Shown here piece after piece: positions 51,001 through 56,267 of a stretch of 59,756 nt of DNA; position 1 is the stretch's first letter; every line of letters starts with the position of its first letter. The position numbers and the translations under genes are program-made. The DNA is from Candidatus Omnitrophota bacterium (lineage in GTDB: Bacteria; Omnitrophota; Gorgyraeia; Tantalellales; Tantalellaceae): NCBI GenBank assembly GCA_015231405.1, contig JADGBR010000021.1:1-59756 (forward strand). Reading direction: 5' to 3'. The notes under the pieces are model-generated. The model made no database searches. It was given only the letters and a program-made list of their open reading frames with translations, and was not told where the DNA came from.

Positions 51001-54000
51001 TCGTATGGGGTGTTCCGCTATATACGATCAACGCGGATTCAGAATTGAAAGTGAGCGATATGACGGTGGGTATGAAGATGGAAGCGGGGAAGTTCGAGCT
51101 GGGGATAAAGGAGTTCCTCGCCAGATGCGGCACGATCAACGGAAAAAGGATAAAGATACCCAATAAGAGCGATTCCAACAGGAAAATACTCCTTATAGAC
51201 GAGGCCAACGCCACCAAGGAGATCCTTGGCGCGCTCATGCCGATAATGAGGGGTGAAAAGAGGTTCTCCATATATTATGCCGGCGAGAAGCTTGACGTCG
51301 AGCTTGACAGCGAGGTGCTCCTCGTTTTCACTTTCAACCCCGCGGAGAAATACTCGGCGCGCGCCGAGATCCCCAGAGAAGTGAGCGCCTATGCGGATAA
51401 GATATGGGCTCCCGACCCTATGGATTATTCGGACCCCGAGCTTATGGAGATACTCAGGGTTCTGTACGCGCGCGGGATAAACCGCGCCCAAAGGGATAAG
51501 AAAGGGGAGAAGGAGGAGGCAGTCGAGGTGAAGATCGCCGCGGAAGGCGAGTACCATGAGGTAGAGTCCGTGCCGGTCAGAGTGGCGACGGAGCTTCAGC
51601 ATCCGCCGGTCGAGATGACGATAACGGAGCTGTTGGAGAAGGAGATCACGGACGGTGAGATTGAGAAAGAGGCAGTTGAGGGCATGGGGCCCTCCTCCGC
51701 CGAGGCTTCGGAGGGCGAGCATGGGGCAGGAGGCATGGGGCAGGGAGGCGAGAAAACAGTGAAAGAGGTTGATTATGACAAACAAAAAATAGAGGATTCG
51801 GCGAGGGCTATTGTCGAAGGGCGGGAATCGGGGGCTTTGTATTTCGCCAGGAATGTCATGCATGATTATCTTTTGGCGCTTACCAACGGACTAAAGGATA
51901 AGAAGTATGTCGATCTGGTGAATGAGGCCGCGAGGAAGATAGATCCGGAGATAGAGGCGGTCGTGGATAAGATACGAAAGATCTACTCTGAAAGGCAAGT
52001 CATGTCAACCGATCTAAAGGAAGCGTTATTCGAGTTAAGGCGCACTTTCGTCAAACATGATGTTTATGTATTCATGTTCCTCCTGAAAAAACCGCGCCGG
52101 GCTTTTGTGGAGACTTTTGCCGAGAAGATAGAGAGGGATAAGGAATTCTCTATGAGAAAAGAGCATTTCGAGAAGATAGGCCTGGTTTCGGACGGCAAGG
52201 AAAGATTGTATCTTGAACCGGACGGTTCGGTGAGAGACATAAGAGCTTTTATACTTGAAGGGAATGAGTATACTGAGGAAGGGTCGCTCGCTTATTTTGA
52301 GGGTGAATACGCGGTAGTTTTTCGAAGCAGTATCGAAAAAAGCGTAGCCCCTCCGGGAGTCGATAAGCTCGAACCGACGAGATGGGCGGCCTGGCATGAG
52401 ATGGGGCATGTGGTGGACCAGATGAGGAATAGGAGAGCGAGGATGAACCCCGACCCGGATCCTTTCACTATCCCGAATAACGGGGAACAGAACTCGATGT
52501 TGTTCCCGCTCATTTTCAGCGAATACTCGAGAGAATACCTCAAATACGAATTGTTCAGGCGTTTGACCGCCGCGCCTAACCCGGAAGATAAGTACTGGCA
52601 GGCGTGTAAGGGGATATTTAACGGGATCATTAAGATATCCGGACTTGAAGGCGAGCTGGGAGGGTATATAGAAGACAGTTTTGATCCTGTGATCCGCGCG
52701 CGGGCCTTGGCTTTGCTCCAAATAATAACGGATAACAGGGATGGCATATTCACATCAGGGTATCTTAACGATATAGCCGCCGTGATGTACAAAGATCCCG
52801 TGAATTATTTATGGTCGGTCGGTAAAGGGAAAATACGCGGTAAATGCGTTAGAGGAGAGGACGGCTACGAATCGATCCTCCAGGGCGTCGATGGTTCGTC
52901 CGAGATAGAGATGGAATATGTCGACGGGGAAGACGGACTCGAAGTGAAGGCGCCTGAGCCGGAAGATGAGGACGGGACTCCCGAGTATATCGACGAACCC
53001 GCCGAAGGAGGTTGGGGAGAGGGCGGGGAGGAGGAAGGGGAGGAGCATGGGGAAGAGGGCATGGAGCATGGAGCAGGGGGCATGGAGAAGGGGGGAGAGG
53101 AAGAGGGGAAGGCTGGACAGCCTCCCGTAAAGCCTCCGAAGCGGCGGAAGGCGGGTGATCCGAAGATAGGGAAGGTTATCGTAAGTAAACCGGATGTCAC
53201 CGGACCCCTGGCCCGGATTGACAGGATGACGAGGAGCCAGGTCGAAAAATGGCTCGAGATCTTCACCGGCCGGCCGATCATCGTGCCTATACCTTCCGAG
53301 GAGGGAGACGAGCCTGTAATAGAGAAGGTCGCCGAGCAGGACCCGGAGTGTTTTAAGAGGGAAGTCACGGTAAGGCCCAAGGCGTCCATCAGTTGCGGGA
53401 TAACCGTTGATATAAGCGGCAGTACAGGATACCGCGATGAGGAAGGACGGTGCCTGCTTGACAGGTTCATGGAGATGACGACATTGTATACAAGCCTTCT
53501 CTATGGCGCCGCTAAATCCAATAATGAGGTCGAGTTCTCGCTGGGCGCGGTAGGCGATCATTATTACAACATACTGGATTTCAAAAGATCGAGGGATGAA
53601 AAAGCTGTCAGGGCGGCCGTAAAAGAGGTCGAGAGTAAAAGCAAGGTCGACGGGGGAGGTATAAACACTCTTTCGGTGCTCGACGGGATAAGGGATAAAT
53701 ACAAATCTCAGAGGTCGAAGAAGAATAAACTGGAGATCATATTCACTGACGGCGGTGAATGCTGCGGTATGGCTCCGGATGATCTTAGGAAAGAGATAAG
53801 GAAGGTCGAATCGGAGCTGGGGATAAGCATAGTATTTGTTGGGATAGGCGTGTCGGCGGCGGATGTGAAGGAATACCCGACTTATCTGCATCTCCAAAAG
53901 GAGTACGGTGACAAACCCCCGGACCCTGCCGAGATGTTGAGGGTGATAATGGGGATATCCAGGCTGAAAGTGAGAGGCCGGCTTTCCAGGGAAAGGGACA

Positions 54001-55346
54001 TAGGGCCGCTCCTCGGATACGAGCGGTCCGCGCCCGAGGTGAAACACGTTACCGATCGAGTCAGGTCATATTATGCCTCATATCTCGCTATGGCGACTTC
54101 GTCCCTTATGAAAGTAGGTATAGCGAATAAATATTTACGCGGGGCGTGGTGGGCATTGAACCTTTCACAGCTCGTATTTCACGAGCCGGGACATTTGATG
54201 TCAGGGGCGGTGAAAAATATTAAGGCGATCATGACCGGAGAAGAAAAATTGAGTTTAAGGTCAGCGGCCGTAAATACCGCGAGGGCCATTTGGCGGGGTG
54301 AGATCGATAAACCCCTCCCGGCTTTCGCCGATAAGTACGGAGGGATCATCGGTAATATTACGGGCTTACTGATCGGCGGAGGCTTAGTAGTAAGCCTTTC
54401 GTATCTTGCCCCCGGTGCGCTGACGATCTTTTTCGTTAAAGCCATATCCTCCTGGATCATGATAATGAACACCCTGGAACTATCCGCCCAACTGGTTTCT
54501 CCTGGATCAGATCTCAATCGTCCACGAACCACTAATCACGAACCGCGAACCACAAGCGCCGCGCCTCATCGCTTTGATCCGGAGACAACCGCGAAATCAA
54601 CCCAAACAGCATCCGGAACAAATATTATCGAAACACAAATCCCCATCGGTGAAAAGCCCGAAAAGGAGGAGACAGTCGTCGATAAAGCCGCCGGCATTCT
54701 AAGGAACATCCTCTCGATGGTCAGGTTTCCGTCCGAAAAGACCGTTATCTATCTGCCATCGGTGAAAGACGGCACTTTCGGGGAAGAAGAGGCAAATAAA
54801 AGACTGATGGGAGTGTACAAAAAATTGAGGGACAAGGCCAGGGACGGGTACGATATGCGCAATATCACCGTTAGGTTCTATGATGACGGGTACTTTGAGA
54901 CATCAAGGAAGGGGGAAGGCCTTGTTCTTGCCGAGAAGATCCGGGAAGATACGCGTGATCCGGGTTCAAGGGTGTTCATCTATTCAAGGGAGGAGCGATA
55001 TGACGCCGTTAAGGGCGCTATCCCCGAAGCTCTTACGGAAAGGGTAACGGCCGTCAGGGAAAAAGTAACGAACGAGCTCTCGCTCACTATGGTCCATACC
55101 CGCGTAGCTCTCGCGGTGGCGCTACTCACGATAAAACGGAATGACAAAGATACGGGGGACCTTACGAACAACATCCTTAGCTTGTTCGAACTGCTCGGCG
55201 GGGAGGATACCGCCCGGGCGATCAGGGAAGACAAGGACGCCTTAAAGAAGATCCTCTCGGGAGCACTCCTTATCGAACTGAAACCGTTCTCCGAAGAGAT
55301 CGGTGAACAGATGGAAGCGATAGAGGCCGTCGCGACGTCGCTTTAA
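36045..55346 (+). CDS. 6,433-residue midasin-like giant: TraB-like, six AAA modules, zincin, VWA
   Basis: AAGGGA precedes the ATG. A signal peptide ends around residue 35 (EKAHA-QRP). A TraB/ChaN-like module runs from H95 (HIQDAH) to H496 (TGGFH). HELGH at 688-692, followed by hydrophobic segments (about 765-806), resembles a membrane zincin. Residues 900-3200 are helical and unrecognised. Six AAA modules alternate: degenerate (FFIVFNNIE, 3237), intact (GPSGEGKT 3497; FLMNEIN), degenerate (GVFHNYND, 3889), intact (GEPGGGKT 4174; FLLDEGA), degenerate (ILYFSMMD, 4602), intact (GETGTAKT 4971; LLIDEAN). HEMGH follows at 5451-5455, then an acidic Gly/Glu linker and a VWA domain (DISGS 5789, TDGG 5901). 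HEPGH at 6046 with hydrophobic helices and a C-terminal tail finish it. Six AAA modules, acidic linker and MIDAS are the plan of midasin; the signal peptide and zincin-like sites are not. ATP supply and topology are unresolved. Confidence 0.93.
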   Translation: MSTFLKRLVSVITLTAFILTSAWPWDLFIEKAHAQRPGLNNFNYSELAEKTGIIREVLTVDGFEMPSTYCEIKDTFETASAAKETLHSDDIAIIHIQDAHCDYAAQLRISSMLEYLNKKYGVDRVYMEGGAGEYDLSVFNTTDNGKIKQAVAENFMKNGELSGAEYYAVTNPGKVTLRGIEYPDLYMKNLNAYRDILPYRNDARRALDAFYAGLEGIKEAFLNGKLIGLYEKYRSYQSGKIGLEEYFRYLPGIMDDASLVGRFPNMAKLRDVITLEDGIDFKKAEAERDMIIKELEKKLSLKEIEELLVKFADFKSGNIDDKDFYGYLLRKADCICLDLVGYPNIEKYSEYIAKYRAINNPALFEEIENAASDTWNRCSEKPGEKEYFRWFKWLGMIESAVNAKLTKKDHDSIMSSKKDMDLTGLDGFIALHGGKGVEAGDIANLQKYLAGMEKFYACSFERDKAFIYNLESDIEGISDEKRRETKAVVLITGGFHADNLASLMREKGIPYISLMPKFTSDPDIPNPYYEILGGGFSDEFMKFAKVLGMGTSTIAIADFGSSLARAARGNEADLLEIKAWLEIRSRELGGVRVASGGRDWYFDIGGSGDVETVDPAARDVSGFVEIDATSLSTALLAKAETGKATPGVGHGQAARSVAANWDVLFDNPSLGWTNKISRLIFLPSTVFHELGHFFAAIAVWVFSPILERMGMIRVNIEDKPGFMNPIKRLGYGNDLAQFLLDILYRGNLFGVTGVAKELGGVAGNWAAVGVFGAIAIVRAVWGSSCLDPWVIITGYIGIINVLSIGFEEYAKEKGTGDLAYFGEHEVYKRLRPEFVSGMVKSQKGIVIERIKRIFHGYGYSSKTLVEFINKLDGACSDHNEAFKRIGTLNNMMVETVEVLAGSGVYWKRSVDFFLSAALDVGKIQDLEQFCRIAGWLARAGVPFEVMERYFREEIESPRDIIMAWKVFDELEKNASRPFQVFHDPRDIGCAEERTKYIFLELPGIMHLSRQNVIEALEPAKTRAEDVIMGLEELKRFRKQHEDRFFDSPGPDFMKKVAKEVKRGSTREKYFLMQMFNGLWDKADELSGDPAKLRALLDGVFNVYGSMGEKIRFDRNMYFLNHFFSQLEKGYGQASDDEVKLRAKVERMIKTLAGRGYFDPGSAKFFPEVFNIQIISEIILDFGKHAPEALDIYMFFIEKGMVDTVPHQQSILPLMRRLAFVTPMDDINAGALTKLREFLESWVGLDKARADGTYYMELLERLFGSCRMSYIYMLEKAARAMGNEFNINTWLDLKEIDEVYYNLGPVFRETRERVSETVEYLVGNGCVRTDEGLKELVLLLKPITFETKMETIPRDIFNEIVFGYIRALAVNPDNYGKFIELMKSVKMGHKVSAGLKEALTVCIDDVIEREADPVCLDPGTVMYIERALVGKTSDLLKLDWQEQKRLEEKYKIMLKLHVLMVAMKGEALTEDELIIFCAAGKAFMYKGGTIHMVFNALKQAQGPGKLAKLIFDREMGMPSYRAYVHMKKRFKGTELENEFDDCFIQKMDNIKNLALRKIVYKEAMSVLVKSFDIGFMAKGNCEELRELINCVIDKISGDPDMGKVKQDMEAKIKQMFGNSFENITLAKNAIDSFTALPPNYVTMLMATKNEVFGSYLDVLRKAYEKGYYTEGQFGAWGTLIIEILDGAIAGVLDHELKKNRIGKAADALMGIYACNKEMFREPEKYAELRDRIKALFGKLSGSGEYDLITALGQAGFMSAENITFLIDNFSDINKCKEKIEQRIMTMKAGGEIRENITNEIMEHLFSRFPGKMGMTITRILKDLDDDNSFREKFDILYDSYLEDELYERLKASPGSSVYDHARAVEKLALIKSGAKLSAGGYICDMFSVILDKINEDKSGELARKILGVSFDGENVIFIDSGLERLEELIKMCERSSDSTFKTFSIGLTEVIYRYLANTVNVEDAGSLGQLNVDLLCSAICFRDRMWDDTLDTLFPAIFSSGYMAEDQIPAIKRFVRTLSYNRENAASRLEVSKAIGELSGTPIGRKMLDYDLFSRMAVSAEETVIGEGRLGAVRVYLEIFKAISAGKAPEELADPELYRCLTDDADQISELGTPLVTLNFMALAKAFERGLVDENNFGVFMDVIKLASDLFKHAPSVKDGSPDDKGLFHKIINDLIDKAGKDDIEKIRALVVKTSVLVEALSFKANDGRDAIGTLKDAVEVGSLTFENIGEWTDLVGAITGNNEKRVEILETLRKFAVAVKNRVEEADQTLKVSPRVLSPVLIKAIVEKHSATSDKRSLSMAFKALMVLNGDGGNEDKEKEIAADFERKYESSKGFQESVGPGGAFLAASQKYFPVSMSRPDGMTMILQRCGYRTLGGLRLYREIREALRLAGRTDLEKMIGDEFLLDLADKAKGHISHPLKFILHLAYRPLNEGLEEKDMVKFISLAGTVTKMALKGENDIKRSEKSIEYGFWILYRMLTNNVINRDNLDLVNDLFTAADNNKLSRDSFPVIDNMVERKMLGADNVGTMAKLFGMNSGVLSKVNLTTMRAGLDGSKMGMFSQEFMGILIDKFPDKFEEIWKQTEAIIDSAHGVNAEAGKNMDPSLGDMDFILGILKKMSVIADMKPSNTVGSKAGEMALMMLETMSALGRTGALNNGNIEYFGKIIENLMRVGDKNAMIQSFNSLALYVKTVEAACTPGGSAKAMISPEGLAGFTGRDDFNQPGYLDILTKIFNEWKGEFPANILGQLTGNVNLVSNYYNGKRPVKPRVDDYIQIVIERSSDGYVLDAIKYLTETERDLDDSVYGDYLRPEEVPTIHQVKEELRSKGIEALCDGITCSREKPLSWMNSVYAYLKLMKEVPKARGITFTEFWKVVANKDAKSPSRELIETFIFEKFYIAEDETPPDIQEQIMALSINLKNEMQRLYKKINRKELPPTTFREIRMFNVHFSEHYPREKEKGNIVRLFVLTAHNIYGRLIVDKETREAFLDGLLRAINQGDTLLGIAQMQVESEIFKDPGRFRELVDKTISYAHYKDINPALPGPGEDVPAKRKIRALIERASQVSNSLLLMLGGNRVMFRDVINDMYGEKDKEVIELSMNGFTRRRELFGMYVPSQKMDEEEISRYVDHAPDEKIEEALKAVCDIDARIAALDLEISKVDAMDPERETIVDRLNEEKRILNRFHDDWDKDGGAKERSTARWAVAMYLKHGDKWRDFFKWEDGVISKLARKAKADPGRKFFIVFNNIEVCPPWVRVLLNPVLWEKSVAVPVTGEELGIPQNLNMIFTMDKDADLKDPSFMDRHLVHVPEGVDDIDELGYLASKAVDPAGISGLSPQAVAKLKEKFDKVRKLELSEDAGVGLIDLIEIAKRVKGLMNDGAKLGEDELIERETYNYFHLRLKNRHDREKLKEAVIPGADINSPLMKPALSIDMQTRTIDFDGARVNMSGKFYEFCRSRTDLKTDDARIHGFSGYIVQELEKRMFAQIARAYKYANKAMQIEGPSGEGKTEIGKIFALVTEIDNKVNEKLVSVETDLSEFRGQVRPTRRGGQYYLYEPEYVRDFQTPGHLFLMNEINTNADSALYHWLYPEISGSRYKCLAEYAGEGDVIAKRLAIDQNNLWLFTVNPDTMDGRVPLPRSIACHLPVFYMATDDEDIPAFTEKILAGEIKDISRLAHDMKSYVEILSSLYIAVRSEKLKNNMESPQDITKRSIIDAANEMNELLKNKRKLSGRAVFRMAVEKCFINKWKSDKDKFIVRELAEKITKEMLEEEKVFEREIKPEEYDEMVKDGVKSPADGRFRPRMFFVDTATRDSVSFEREIAGLAEGAKTHDIIISFAHGKRRLIGGFVPSDEDEIFEEALKPLNAISRKFRGGLGIIPELIFEARMDPWRKHCGVFHNYNDLNPKVAPMLNGFLQTGKLETIENYVDEGAAEELLKSFRDSWETLLSQRDIPRWIKNALPSEYPLEEGAFNKTLSDIGVDLAKWFYSSAPANLDIIAVCSSVDDVNIGSRLGAAEFDRFRATNISRALDDKIVMEYIDKNIPVSQRSAKELILGRALECFTLHNDPEMLSKYDDRPIMSIKDLEAYVNVLKDIAGGGLRGDEFEKAVNDAAYYTMGISLRPEQRGKLKFVYDKEGLRKEIPSRGGALSLTENLALQLKLMGLARANNKADNFMPVIFEGEPGGGKTAACEEFAKREGLPIYKALMYQDIDIGEFLGRTSKKGEKFVLTTTEKEKMGDKQSFILDFLRAYTEGGVFLLDEGAMGYGALKIINYLVEISKRKTFDLGTYQPGMGLGRPEGVITRSKDFILVIAQNPADSNEGRMNLSHEVVTSSLKMWVDNVLGKDDAVMIIDHYLGGEKDKVDIKVKEKIALLHNEFVKSHPFRYELSPRQLIRIAKIAARASACGADLNKAIFAGVMLSYMSRLPEAEFRDEWAKVEKIMGGEYSSYLGDWGSRVKLGANRADSFLDWLVINPSATSGNIGRKDMRIFESMPSESKALRQIILSMQLAEPVALLAEDGADSYDIVKKASYITGYELETMWAHEQTTRNHILYSVLPKFKSAFNDFGIKEQASGEEFKLRAGFLLSNMMTKEEYDRESARGEPHKHKILYFSMMDSVPERQRVLLNDILTRGEITIQDETGRQVLYKLPEWIHVVVSAAEDHKFSSAFINRFVPVRVSSIMSYKPREIEGLIRSRYNLVRDDERSWLWQVCASVKNDDLNKKFGFKYGFSSQDILKLAETLHLEKARDIKNGSYAARPYKEIYYFLKAVYLVYYAGMAPEDREKFEADIFKDLVEGVLGKEYKAEAFKRIMTKAMDDITRSLEDEGDVYFNRVELDMDKLDSVGGYILPSGIMVKRREGMLFVTTPAKKYEGIGEAALAGAPVNGIRLSEGVSLRNDAASGKTYLDLKLIGSMGGVNIPRDKWNADSALPESEVGTDKFIKYVSQIRRLASVILRSWQRVEVFDGQVRPPRTVFINGETGTAKTSFIRNLAVVWGVPLYTINADSELKVSDMTVGMKMEAGKFELGIKEFLARCGTINGKRIKIPNKSDSNRKILLIDEANATKEILGALMPIMRGEKRFSIYYAGEKLDVELDSEVLLVFTFNPAEKYSARAEIPREVSAYADKIWAPDPMDYSDPELMEILRVLYARGINRAQRDKKGEKEEAVEVKIAAEGEYHEVESVPVRVATELQHPPVEMTITELLEKEITDGEIEKEAVEGMGPSSAEASEGEHGAGGMGQGGEKTVKEVDYDKQKIEDSARAIVEGRESGALYFARNVMHDYLLALTNGLKDKKYVDLVNEAARKIDPEIEAVVDKIRKIYSERQVMSTDLKEALFELRRTFVKHDVYVFMFLLKKPRRAFVETFAEKIERDKEFSMRKEHFEKIGLVSDGKERLYLEPDGSVRDIRAFILEGNEYTEEGSLAYFEGEYAVVFRSSIEKSVAPPGVDKLEPTRWAAWHEMGHVVDQMRNRRARMNPDPDPFTIPNNGEQNSMLFPLIFSEYSREYLKYELFRRLTAAPNPEDKYWQACKGIFNGIIKISGLEGELGGYIEDSFDPVIRARALALLQIITDNRDGIFTSGYLNDIAAVMYKDPVNYLWSVGKGKIRGKCVRGEDGYESILQGVDGSSEIEMEYVDGEDGLEVKAPEPEDEDGTPEYIDEPAEGGWGEGGEEEGEEHGEEGMEHGAGGMEKGGEEEGKAGQPPVKPPKRRKAGDPKIGKVIVSKPDVTGPLARIDRMTRSQVEKWLEIFTGRPIIVPIPSEEGDEPVIEKVAEQDPECFKREVTVRPKASISCGITVDISGSTGYRDEEGRCLLDRFMEMTTLYTSLLYGAAKSNNEVEFSLGAVGDHYYNILDFKRSRDEKAVRAAVKEVESKSKVDGGGINTLSVLDGIRDKYKSQRSKKNKLEIIFTDGGECCGMAPDDLRKEIRKVESELGISIVFVGIGVSAADVKEYPTYLHLQKEYGDKPPDPAEMLRVIMGISRLKVRGRLSRERDIGPLLGYERSAPEVKHVTDRVRSYYASYLAMATSSLMKVGIANKYLRGAWWALNLSQLVFHEPGHLMSGAVKNIKAIMTGEEKLSLRSAAVNTARAIWRGEIDKPLPAFADKYGGIIGNITGLLIGGGLVVSLSYLAPGALTIFFVKAISSWIMIMNTLELSAQLVSPGSDLNRPRTTNHEPRTTSAAPHRFDPETTAKSTQTASGTNIIETQIPIGEKPEKEETVVDKAAGILRNILSMVRFPSEKTVIYLPSVKDGTFGEEEANKRLMGVYKKLRDKARDGYDMRNITVRFYDDGYFETSRKGEGLVLAEKIREDTRDPGSRVFIYSREERYDAVKGAIPEALTERVTAVREKVTNELSLTMVHTRVALAVALLTIKRNDKDTGDLTNNILSLFELLGGEDTARAIREDKDALKKILSGALLIELKPFSEEIGEQMEAIEAVATSL
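51690..51715. repeat. In-frame palindromic repeat in the AAA-zincin linker
   Basis: CCCTCC and GGAGGG ends enclose TCCGCCGAGGCTTC. The encoded PSSAEASEG sits in a Glu/Gly-rich stretch next to GCATGGGG repeats, between AAA module six and the HEMGH domain. It belongs to the same kind of dispersed repeat as 23891-23980. Confidence 0.55.
53011..53112. repeat. GGCATGGAG/GGGGAGGAG low-complexity tract encoding the acidic linker
   Basis: Degenerate tandem units built on GCATGG(A/G)G and GAGGAGG encode a Gly-Glu-His-Met linker just before the VWA domain. The low-complexity DNA appears to have been used to lengthen the acidic linker. Confidence 0.6.
54519..54553. repeat. In-frame ACGAACCAC repeat near the C-terminus
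   Basis: Degenerate ACGAACC(A/G)C units, complementary in type to 26228-26252, encode a PRTTNHEPRTT peptide between the last hydrophobic segment and the C-terminal module. It looks like an inserted dispersed repeat tolerated as a linker. Confidence 0.6.
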
Positions 55347-55413
55347 CTAAGTAGGGGGGTGTGAATGTGTTTCTGTAATATCAAAAATAACCCAGCGCTT
55401 TGTTACTTCGATA

Positions 55414-55442
55414 TTGTTTCGCATTTATACTCATGATATAAT
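55414..55442 (+). promoter_or_regulatory. Sigma70 promoter placed for a leaderless mntA mRNA
   Basis: TTGTTT (55414-55419), an exact 17-nt spacer and a perfect TATAAT (55437-55442) are followed by 6 nt and ATG 55449. No Shine-Dalgarno sequence precedes the ATG. Confidence 0.6.
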
Positions 55443-55448
55443 CACGAA

Positions 55449-55742
55449 ATGGTAGATAAATACCTGCTTATGTTGAAGGAACTCGTTCTCGATGAATTCA
55501 AACGTGACGCTGTCAAAATAGTCCTGTTCGGTTCCAGGGCCAGGAAGGACAACTCGTTCAGGTCAGATATCGACATCGGGCTTATTCCCGCGGGTGATTT
55601 CGATGCTATACGGATATCGGTTTTAAGAGAAAAAGTAGAGGGTTTGAATATCCCGTATAAAATAGATATCGTCAACCTGAATGAAACATCCGAGGATTTC
55701 AGAAAACAGGCTCTAAAAGGAGCTCTCATATGGAAAGATTAA
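55449..55742 (+). CDS. mntA: MntA-like minimal nucleotidyltransferase (antitoxin)
   Basis: 97 residues. The signature GS-x10-D-x-D is intact: G28-S29, D40, D42; a third acidic residue is likely in YKIDIVNL. This is a minimal nucleotidyltransferase of the HI0073/MntA type. Characterised MntA proteins transfer AMP groups to a tyrosine of the partner HEPN toxin and so neutralise it. The downstream gene overlaps by 13 bp and encodes such a partner. The two are wedged between two giant paralogues. In the best-studied HepT-MntA locus the toxin gene comes first; here the antitoxin does. Confidence 0.88.
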   Translation: MVDKYLLMLKELVLDEFKRDAVKIVLFGSRARKDNSFRSDIDIGLIPAGDFDAIRISVLREKVEGLNIPYKIDIVNLNETSEDFRKQALKGALIWKD

Positions 55743-56113
55743 AAATGAAATACGAGGATGCCGTAAAGGCATGCATGACCCTTCGTGAGATCGTCCAGGA
55801 ACCTTATTCGGTGATCGTGCGAGACGCGGCCATACAGCGGTTCGAGTACACTTTTGAAGCGGTTTGGAAGTTCGCGAAGGAATACCTTAAGGAAACCGAA
55901 GGGGTAGTATGCAATTCTCCAAAATCATGTTTCAGGGAACTTTTTTCATTGGGATACCTGGAAGAGTCGGAAACGGAGAAGTTCCTGTTCATGACGGACA
56001 GGCGTAACGATACAGTACATACTTATAAGCAGGAATTCGCCGAAAAGATCTATAATGAGATAAAAGGTTTCTACAAATCCCTGCAGGATCTAGTCGAAAA
56101 ATTCAAATTCTGA
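55730..56113 (+). CDS. hepT: HepT/HI0074-like HEPN protein (toxin or nucleotidyltransferase partner)
   Basis: 127 residues, all-helical. It carries the RX4HXY motif as RNDTVHTY (R92, H97, Y99), which in HepT is the RNase active site and contains the AMPylated tyrosine. AAGGAG 7 nt before ATG 55730 is a strong ribosome site inside the mntA gene, and the 13-bp overlap suggests coupled translation. With mntA this forms a probable type VII toxin-antitoxin pair; the older annotation would be nucleotidyltransferase substrate-binding protein. Toxicity cannot be shown from sequence. Confidence 0.87.
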   Translation: MERLKMKYEDAVKACMTLREIVQEPYSVIVRDAAIQRFEYTFEAVWKFAKEYLKETEGVVCNSPKSCFRELFSLGYLEESETEKFLFMTDRRNDTVHTYKQEFAEKIYNEIKGFYKSLQDLVEKFKF

Positions 56114-56146
56114 AATTTCCGAAGGTTCGCCTAGAAAACGCTTTCC

Positions 56147-56158
56147 ATAACATGTTAT
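56147..56158. other. Perfect 12-bp palindrome downstream of hepT
   Basis: ATAACATGTTAT is a perfect palindrome, with a related AACATGCTAT nearby at about 56173. It could be a protein binding site but is short enough to occur by chance. Confidence 0.25.
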
Positions 56159-56267
56159 AAATATGCAACATGCTATAGTTTTCCCACCCTAATTAAACAA
56201 CTCCAGTTAATCCATGAAATACTTGCATTCTGCCAAAAACCGGGCAGATTAGATGTATATTAATAAT

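Noticed and set aside
52809-54047. 412-codon open frame on the minus strand, and other long minus-strand frames (for example 43325-44314 and 30776-31798)
   Set aside because: All lie antisense to well-supported + strand genes with recognisable domains, show no family motifs, and follow from codon bias of the sense gene.
36045-55346. The 19.3-kb ORF as an assembly fusion of several genes
   Set aside because: Domains continue without internal stops, ribosome sites or promoters, codon use is even throughout, and both neighbours show the same domain orders in separate copies.
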